In this document: positions 57,101-64,000 of the stretch, in pieces
Layout: the number at the start of each line of letters is the position of its first letter
How positions within the stretch are numbered: the stretch's first letter is position 1
Source of the DNA: Perkinsus olseni
Taxonomy: Eukaryota; Perkinsozoa; Perkinsida; Perkinsidae
Direction of reading: 5' to 3'
NCBI GenBank assembly: GCA_013115135.1
Contig: JABANP010000131.1
Span: 1-64,000 of the forward strand
DNA length: 64,000 bases
Position numbers and translations under genes: made by a program
The notes under the pieces: model-generated
What the model was told of the DNA's origin: nothing
The model's input: the letters and a program-made list of their open reading frames with translations, nothing else
Databases searched by the model: none

Positions 57101-58053
57101 TAGTCCACCAAGTCAAGCGAACGATATGAAATAACTGTTCGCGTCGGGGATAGCTTCTCGGCCATCATCGCAAAGACGAAATCCCGATCGTCTAACACGC
57201 CACTGAGGTTGCGTGTAGCCGCCCAGCAAATGGAAACAGGCGGCTCCGCGTCCTCAAACTTCTCTATGACTCTCCAGCGCTTCAGCGTTGTGTCCCAAGT
57301 GGATCGTGCCTCGGTGTTCATGAGGAATCCGACCACCTGGTCGATAGTGAAGCCGAGACCTTCCGGTAAGACGATCTTTCCCGCCACAGCCCGAGAGCAG
57401 CCCTCGCTCGAGGGTCGGTTCAAGATGGTGACTCCATTGGTGACACCGGTGGTCTGGAAAACGGGAGTCCTTATCGAAGTCTAGGACGGCTTGTTGAGAG
57501 TCCTTGGCCACATCTCGGGCGACTTGCGAGAGAGACTCAGTGTAGACCCTCGAAACCTGCGGGGCCAAAGTGGGTACAGTAGTAGCAGGACTCGCTGGAT
57601 GATCTGTTGTCGTCGCAGAAGCTTCGCCATTAGTAGCAATCTGACCGAGAAATCGCGAAAGTTCAGCCGCCGACAGAAACGATGAAATTCCATCAGGGCA
57701 TCGTTATGCGCTCCTCGACCGAACTAAAGAAAACCGTGAATGACTCATTTTGAACAACGGCTGGTGCGTTCTATCGAATCCAGAATATACCAGCGTCAAG
57801 CTCCAAATACCGCGCCGTTTCAACCTTAAGATACTGCCCATACTCAACCTCAAGATATTTCACCAGGTTCGACCCGAAGATACTCCACCAGACTCGCGCG
57901 CGAGGTCCCCCCGCGAATTACCTGTGTAGGTGTCTTCTTTGTGGTACCATCCGCCGTAGTTACCGCTGACTTAACCGAGTGCTTGTCAGCGTGTCCGGGC
58001 CGATGCGTCGGCTGAGCCGTCAGCCCTTCTTGTTTCGAAAAAGAGCATCCCAT
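54191..58053 (-). CDS. N-myristoylated protein with four tandem START domains
   Basis: The start at 58053 reads MGCSFSKQEG (myristoylation/palmitoylation signal). A START domain follows at about 57.66-56.86 kb (SRAVAGKIVLPEGLGFTIDQ, VVSF-type core, VRGTIVNSGYIVESLDG). An intron 56832 to about 56780 links it to a second domain (56.74-56.03 kb, VVCGKMNWGKKYTISQVMEF). A short two-exon linker (KPLKENASESQTSEA) leads to a third (55.81-55.08 kb). A 48-base intron leads to a fourth (54.99-54.19 kb), with the stop at 54191. All junctions keep frame with GT-AG ends. One-base breaks occur at 57458-57461 (A run), 56381-56384 (C run) and near 54612-54625. The product would be about 1,090 residues. Whether it is cut into units or works as one chain is unknown. 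Confidence 0.8.
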
Positions 58054-58613
58054 GACTGAACAACTGCCACACAGAGCTTATTAGATTGTAAAGTTGGTAA
58101 TCGCGCATGGCTTTCAATGCGCGCGAGGCTAGTAGATTACGCGGGAGAGCGCAAGATATGCGTTCGTAGATTGAGCCCCTCCGAGGAGCACATCACGGGG
58201 ATGCGATTTATTGCGGCCTCCCCGCCAGCTGCTTGAAACAGCCTAGTCTGGTATCAAACGATTATCTCTCTCCTTGTTTAACGTTTCGAAGATTATCGAG
58301 AGACAGCCGAAAGCCCGATCGACATCGTTTCGTCGGAAAATGGATCAAATAGGAGACCTATAGCCGAGGCATCATCATTAATGACCCATTCCCAAGCGGC
58401 GCCCCGCGACAACACGAAGGATTGAGAAATGACAAGGTTGGCAAGGTAGCCAAGATTGAGGGGTATGCGTGCAGGATCAGTGGATACAGATCGGTTGTTC
58501 ACGTTGAGCTGAAGCACTCTAATCGTGTTCCCTACGAATATCAACTTGAGGCTGAAGAAGAGTTCGAAGACCGCGTGTGCGCTTACCAGTTTCATTTCGT
58601 TGTAAATTAAATC
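58054..58613. other. Divergent intergenic region
   Basis: About 560 bases between the four-START gene (-) and the globin gene (+). No gene was recognised; both promoters should be here. Confidence 0.4.
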
Positions 58614-59213
58614 ATGGTAATGCACCTTTTCCCAGCAGATTTGGCCGATCGCGTAGGAGGCCGAGAGGCCGTCCTCATGGTCGTGAAGAGATTCTATGAG
58701 CTGTCTTTCGAGGACCCCATTCTCGGCTGCTTGTACGAGGACAAGGAAGAGCCTCACTACAAGATGTTCTGCCGATGGCTGTTCACTGCACTCGGTCTTG
58801 ACGATGAAATGACGAAGCGCGGTGGTACTCGGATGATCAACACTATGCACAAGAAGGCACAGCACTGCCCTCATCGTGCAACAGCACCTAAGGAGGCTGG
58901 GTACGTCGGGGCTGGCTTCACGCAGGCACAGCGGAATCGCTGGATACGTATGCAGTTCAGAGCTTGTGAGGAGTTCAATCTTCCTCGGGAGTTCGTAGAG
59001 CCCTACATTCACGGTCTCTGCGTCTTCATGGCCGCCTATGGTCCCTTCACGGAAAACCGCGCCGAGGAAGGTCCTCAGCATGGTGAGTGCCCTATGAAGC
59101 TGTTCCGTAACCGAACCGAGTCCGAGGTGAAGATCTCCCATACTGCTCCCCACATTCCAGGCTTTGACCTGCCTTCCGTGAAGGAAGAAACCAAGTGCCC
59201 TATGGCTCACTGA
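58614..59213 (+). CDS. Truncated-hemoglobin-like globin with a C-terminal extension
   Basis: A single open frame of 199 residues from MVMHLFPADLADRVGG. The first half has the group-II-like truncated hemoglobin pattern: DRVGGREAVLMVVKRFYEL (helix A/B), LGCLYED, then HYKMFCRWLFTALG. A proximal-histidine-like HCPHRA is followed by GFTQAQRNRWIRMQF and a C-terminal helix. Such globins bind oxygen or nitric oxide or shuttle electrons at heme. About 50 residues after the globin fold are extra, ending KCPMAH, a Cys-containing tail. No introns are visible. Heme ligands were assigned by position only, so the family is likely but not certain. An overlapping open frame on the other strand is a shadow. 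Confidence 0.65.
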   Translation: MVMHLFPADLADRVGGREAVLMVVKRFYELSFEDPILGCLYEDKEEPHYKMFCRWLFTALGLDDEMTKRGGTRMINTMHKKAQHCPHRATAPKEAGYVGAGFTQAQRNRWIRMQFRACEEFNLPREFVEPYIHGLCVFMAAYGPFTENRAEEGPQHGECPMKLFRNRTESEVKISHTAPHIPGFDLPSVKEETKCPMAH

Positions 59214-60764
59214 GCGAAGAGTTGATAGAATATCTTTGATGCTTCTCTGTAGTTATCGACTGTTTCTTATCATTCTATTACGACCTCGATGAGCTGTACT
59301 GCAACTATTTTGCGGAAGGTGTCAGCGACTTCGTAGTTGTACACGTGGCGTCGAGCCCGTTTTTACCCACCCCGTTCGTTGCTAGTCGGTATCCTTTTTG
59401 TAGGAAGTATTCTCTATACGATTCTCTTCACAGCGTGCGCAACATCGGAATGGTATCATCGCCATTTGCGTGTTGTGCCATGTGAAGATAAGCTTTCGTT
59501 ATGTGCATACTGTGCAATTTTACGCCTATAGGGCAGAGAGTACCCCGTCAAGAGCGCCTGTCATTCGGGTACTCACGGGACACTCTCCAGCATGATGCTT
59601 GTTCGATACTAGAACTTCTGTTATATTCCGACGGTACTAAGGGTTGGTAGTTTCCTGTGTAATCGAAGCGGATTGCTTGCTTCGTATGCATCGACATCAT
59701 TTTATTCGCGCATTTCGTACTGCCAATCGCCTGTGAGATCGTATAGATTTCCAATAGGATGTAGCGTAATAGGTCAATATTGGCATCCCAGCTCACATAT
59801 GGTGTTGCGTTCAAGTTCACTGTGTTGTTCACGCGGTCTACTCTTTTCCGTTATCGTAAGAGTCGTAGCTGAACGAAGGATGTGGAGGGTTGTTTCCGGA
59901 AAATCCCGAGCTTGGCTGTACGCGTAATAGAGCATTCAATGCTCGATTTTGGCGTTCACAAGACTCAGCATTGTGATTGAATTAGTTTCGCTATCTATAT
60001 GCATGTTCTCGCGAGTTCTGAGCAGGAAAGCTAGTTGTACGGAGCACACTCCTACTCGTACTTGAGCATTTCGTCTTTAGTTCGCCTGGGTCGGGTGAAG
60101 GCGCATAGAACGAAAGAGTGCTTCCTATGTGCGGGTTCGTATCTTCGTCATCTACGAAGCCCCCGATGGCTTGGCCTTAGCCCCTGTGTCGCCGTCAACC
60201 GCGCTATGAATACACTCGTTCCGTCATAAAAAGACGTCGGAATGATAATCCTCCGTCGCTGAAGATAATCGAGGGTGTTCTGGTATACCACAGCCATGAG
60301 GGCAAATAGCGCAGAAGACCGATCGGAGATTCCCTTATAAACCGTACATGCATGGTACAATCGCCACGTCCCTCAGCGCTAAGGGGTGCCGGCTGTCATG
60401 CCAATTCTACACACTTGTGAAATCTTAACGTAAGAGACATAGTGAGGAGATACCTTCATCGGCTCGGAACTGTAGCATGCTTTCCTAACCGTGCCCATGC
60501 TCGAACAAGCATCTATTATTTACTGCATAACTCAATCGAAGGCCACCACTTCATGTTACATTCGGTCAGCAGAGAAACATGGAATGGACAGGCATAAACG
60601 GTCACTTTCATCCAACAGGCTCACGTCGACCAGAGAAGACTCAGCGCTCACTGGGTGGTGAGCTAAAATTCACTGCTCCATCCTGTGCTGCGAGCGGATC
60701 GTACCTGGCATGATGGCATTGCAACAGCGCATGATACCACCCAGTAAGTGGAGTCAAGCTGCCA
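59214..60764. other. Long intergenic region
   Basis: About 1.55 kb between the globin stop (+) and the stop of the LicD-like gene (-). Only short open frames without features are present, and base composition is AT-richer than in the genes. Nothing else was recognised. Confidence 0.4.
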
Positions 60765-62818
60765 TCACCCGAGGAGTTTCTGCAGATCAGGCAGCTCGCT
60801 TGGCATCTGTTTAGCGCACCCTCCGAACTGCTTCGTTGTGAGCATCTCCACGAGTGCATCCCAAAAGCTTGGCATCCCTCGCTTGGTCAATCGCTCAGCG
60901 TGAGCAATCAATTCGCTCAGCTCCTCCGTACTCAACCGCGGAGCTTGTTCGCACCGAGCGTGATACTTCTCGGGTCCTAGTCGTTTCTCGTACCGGTTGC
61001 AATGCTTCCTAGCGAGGGCAGGCATGTTGAGCGGACCCCTGAATCATGGCCAAAGAGCATGATCGTATCGGCGATTCCAAACCCCACAATCCCCGCAGCT
61101 AAGTGACACTCAGCTGGGACTCAAACGCTAAGATTCGAAGCCAATCTTATGCCCCTTGAGAAAGTGAGATCCGTCGTGAGAGCTCCGGCGGGCGTCCGCT
61201 CTCTACGAGCATTCGCATACCAAGCGAGCTGTTAGAAATGCGGTATCACGGAGGGCGTGAGTTCAGTCGGCGGGCTCACATTCAGCGGCTTATCGTGGAA
61301 GGGCAGGCAAGACGAGCCAACCAGAGTCGATCGAGCTCTCGCGTCTCGAATTATGTTGCCAGCTACCCATACTGGGTACTCCTGCCTAGGAGGGAGACCC
61401 GACCACACTCGAAGTAGCGGGAAAACGTCCTCTAACAGCGCAGGGTCTCGCACCAATCTAAAATGTCACGACATTCATCAATTTCTAATTTTCAGCGGCC
61501 CACTTCAGCTCAACCGCTCCGCAGTTCTTATCAGCATCAACTGCGCAGTACTCCTCAATCAGACATTCCTTACCACCCGACAAGTGCTTCCATGGCTGTG
61601 TCAGACCGTAGACTTTCTGGCCTTTCGGACACAGCACCCAGCAGTGGCTGACAAACGTGAAGCGAATGAAGGCGCATCCTGAGAGAGGCCCCGCGGGGGC
61701 GCGATTGACTGGCTCACACGGTCTTCTCAGAAAACCCTTTTCCGTTGCAGCTTATTCGCCCGCCGCTATGCTGCAGGTGATTGAATACGTGTCGCAGCGT
61801 CAAACCTACAGAACAGAACCGCCTCAACTCGGGGCTCACACTGCCGCAAGAACAACGCACCTCGGAATTTCCTTACCGGTGCTGTGAGCCTTAGGCAAAA
61901 TAATATGGATGTCCAAGTCAGAGTCAACTAAGTCCCACTTTCCATTCGGCATGTGACCGAAGAATGCTCCATGGCGAATGATAGATATAGCGTTCCCTTG
62001 CGTGATCCAGTATCTGTCTAGGCCTGTGACTGTTCACGACCTACCCTATAACAAGCACACGCTACCTCAGGCCACACCCTATATGCTCCAGAACGTGCAA
62101 TGCAAACCGGTATCTAAAAGTGTGTCGGATCGCGCACAGGCCATCACTCAACAGGAGATGCATGGCGGAGACCCAGCGTTGCTCGTCGCGGAAGATTCGG
62201 CCTCGAGTGTCCGCACCTATCGCTCTGATACTCCATGAAAGGTGTATACTCGTCGTCGTCAAAGCTGGGAGCATCGGAGACGGGGTCTTGGCTTTTCACC
62301 CGACGGAAAGACTCCTCGAGACATATCGGGGGTATCGGTTCCAGGTTGCAGAACGTGTCCGGATCAGGAGGAATGTACGTTTTCGAATCATTGTCTGCCG
62401 GTGGGAAGCCGCCACACAGTGTATTCTCCTCAACTTGACCCCGCACCACGTTCTCAAAGGGACATGTGAAGTTGGGCTTGGTGGCAGTAAATTGATAAGA
62501 CGGGAAATATTTGGCGCATCCACTGCTGATGGGTTCGTCCGAGACCTCAGCCTCAAGAGAGATGCTGGAGCCCGTTGGAAAGGCATACCACCTGCCGGGC
62601 CGCAACAGAAGGGAGCCTGAGCGAGCTGCTTCGCTGCGTGATAAACTTTTCAGTGGCCTACATGTCGCAATGAGGACAATGCTGCCTAGGACGAGGCGTA
62701 AGGAAGTGATGGCTCTCGATTTCCATTCCGGTGTCGCTGTTACCATTCCGATGACACAAAGAAAACAAAAAAGATAACGTCGAACGGAGCATCGCAGGTG
62801 CCTTAGCGCAAGCATCAT
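60765..62818 (-). CDS. LicD-family-like protein with signal sequence, multi-exon
   Basis: LicD/fukutin-type proteins transfer phospho-sugar or phosphocholine groups in the secretory pathway. The first exon (62818) starts with a hydrophobic leader (YLFCFLCVIGMV) and continues as a Cys-containing luminal region (NFTCPFENVVRGQVEENTLC, FCNLEPIPPICLEE). An exon at about 62.02-61.88 kb gives YWITQGNAISIIRHGAFFG followed by DLVDSDLDIHIIL, matching the family's 'G..L...RhG...wD.DiDi' nucleotidyltransferase motif. Later exons (HCWVLCPKGQKVYGLTQPW near 61.6 kb; DVFPLLRV ... EYPVWVAGN near 61.4 kb) and a helical last exon (MPSFWDALVEMLTTK, stop at 60765) complete it. Exon joins in the middle were not all resolved. 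Acceptor and sugar are unknown. Confidence 0.55.
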
Positions 62819-63482
62819 AAGAAGCTCTAGTCCTTAAGATCCTGCCTTCCAGATTGCACCCAATGTTCCGTTGTGCGTCTTATACCAAGCCGTGCGCCTA
62901 GTCACCATCCCTCGTCGCATCGTACAGTACCGCCGACCACATAAGGAGAAGCCCCACTAAATGGACGATGGTCGTTGCCAGTCGCGAACGCGCAGGAGAT
63001 TATGAAATGCAACGGACCGATCCAGCTATGCTGTGCTGATCAAGGACAATTTCCACATTGCTTCGACTCCAACACTGAACCTGATCCAGAGCCATCGGGT
63101 GTTCTTGAGAGACGTCGTTGTGAAATGTTCCATCATCCAAAGCCCCAATGTAAGGGTATGCAACGCGATTTGACATCCCATCAGGTCGTCACGCCAGGCG
63201 TAGAGTTGACTGGCTACTCGAGTGTGCTGGGACACTGTTACTCATTATGCGCCGATCGCCTTGTGTATGCGTGGATAGCTGCTCCTTTTCGAAAGAGTGA
63301 GCTTAGATAGAGAGGAAGAAAGACTCTACACTCCTTCCCGTTTTGCGACGACTAAGAGCAACCAGCCGCTGCAACTTATCATAAAATGAACACACTGCAC
63401 ATTTCGTCGACCCTCTACCATATCGCACCTAGGTCAGAACCCCAGAAATCTGCATATCGAGATTGGCGAAGGAAAACCGTGT
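62819..63482. other. Intergenic region
   Basis: About 660 bases upstream of the LicD-like gene. A 111-residue open frame on the + strand (62975-63310) with several Cys and Pro has no recognisable features and was not called as a gene. Confidence 0.35.
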
Positions 63483-64000
63483 ATGGAAACATCGATAACG
63501 AGAAGAAGGGCGATATACTTCACTGACGGCTCCTTATCATCGCGGGGCTATATCGGGGCAAGGGTGGCTTGCGGGATAGTACGAATAACAAACGTTGAAG
63601 GGATTGCAGTCGTACCCGAATCGTATCAGTATAGAGGGTATCGACTGCCAGATCACAGTAGCATAATGCAAGCTGAGCAGTGTGGGATATTAGAAGCCAT
63701 GAGGTGGTTCAACAGTGAAAATGCCGGTTAGTTGAAGGAAGTAGTAATTAACGTTGATTCTACCAGTGCTATCAAAGTATTAGTTAGAGAAAAGGGCACA
63801 GAACTAACAGGACTGATCTGGGACGAAATGAGAAAAGCCGAAAGATTGCATAATGCAACCATCAGAGTGCACTGGGTTCGTGGGCACGCTGGCTCACATG
63901 CCAATGAGTGTGCTGACATTAGAGCAAATCTAGCTAGGATGCGTGACTGTGTGGATCTCAAATTTGTGAGAGCTCCCGCGTCGTATACCTTGAGGAAGGT
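63483..64000 (+). pseudogene. RNase H domain fragment of a non-LTR retroelement
   Basis: The frame has the four acidic positions of retroelement RNase HI: YFTDGSLSSRG (first Asp), MQAEQCGILEAMRWF (Glu), INVDSTSAIKVL (second Asp) and WVRGHAGSHANECADIRA (His and last Asp). This is the domain found after reverse transcriptase in some LINE-like elements. A stop codon (TAG at 63729-63731) interrupts the frame between the second and third motif, and the frame resumes with no shift. No reverse transcriptase is seen upstream in the window, so this is a 5'-truncated or fragmentary copy, typical of dead LINE insertions. It continues beyond 64000. Confidence 0.75.

Noticed and set aside
58293..59210. 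305-codon open frame on the - strand opposite the globin
   Set aside because: It is the complement of a conserved globin frame and has no recognisable domain.

Overview
This window reads as nuclear DNA of a protist. Nearly every gene I could assemble is split by GT-AG introns, many around 40-60 bases and some several hundred, and the products are eukaryotic: an AMSH-type deubiquitinase, Elongin C, a P5B ATPase, START lipid-transfer domains and an ABCG transporter. A soluble pyrophosphatase with a dinoflagellate-like bipartite N-terminus, a phosphoserine phosphatase with regulatory ACT domains, and a family of N-myristoylated START proteins would fit an alveolate of the Perkinsus type. That placement is inference; no rRNA or other marker is present.

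Layout. 1-8.1 kb: a decayed Ty3/gypsy-type LTR retrotransposon on the + strand (protease, reverse transcriptase, RNase H, integrase, acidic tail, polypurine tract and probable LTR start), followed by a long frameshifted ORF of unknown function in the same base style. 8.58-9.89 kb: a 1,304-bp minisatellite. 10.5-15.4 kb (-): a fused double phosphoserine phosphatase whose first phosphatase half lacks the catalytic residues. 15.7-19.9 kb (-): two intron-rich genes for unknown membrane proteins. 20.1-24 kb (-): a small basic protein, an AMSH/STAMBP JAMM protease and unassigned exons. 25.0-27.2 kb (-): a leucine-rich-repeat protein. 27.7-31.8 kb (-): a P5B-type P-ATPase (3 exons, 1,331 residues). 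32.9-35.5 kb (+): Elongin C (4 exons, 108 residues) and a lineage-type hypothetical protein. 36.1-37.4 kb (-): an inorganic pyrophosphatase with a targeting leader.

37.7-58.1 kb is dominated by START-domain genes on the - strand. Four multi-exon genes in a row come first (three begin MGC and share an N-terminal motif), then a single-exon START gene, then a gene encoding four START domains in tandem behind an MGC N-terminus. An ABCG half-transporter and an alpha/beta hydrolase on the + strand sit inside this array, so about 20 kb is devoted to proteins that plausibly bind, move or hydrolyse lipids. 58.6-64 kb: a truncated-hemoglobin-like globin (+), a LicD-family-like gene (-) and an RNase H fragment of a non-LTR element (+) running off the end.

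A recurring feature is single-base frameshifts, many in homopolymer runs, inside otherwise well-conserved genes (SerB, START, ABCG, LRR, retroelement). They look more like residual long-read assembly errors than decay, and they limit how exactly coding regions can be given. Exon boundaries were worked out by eye from splice signals and family conservation. I recognised no tRNA, rRNA, CRISPR array or bacterial-type operon.
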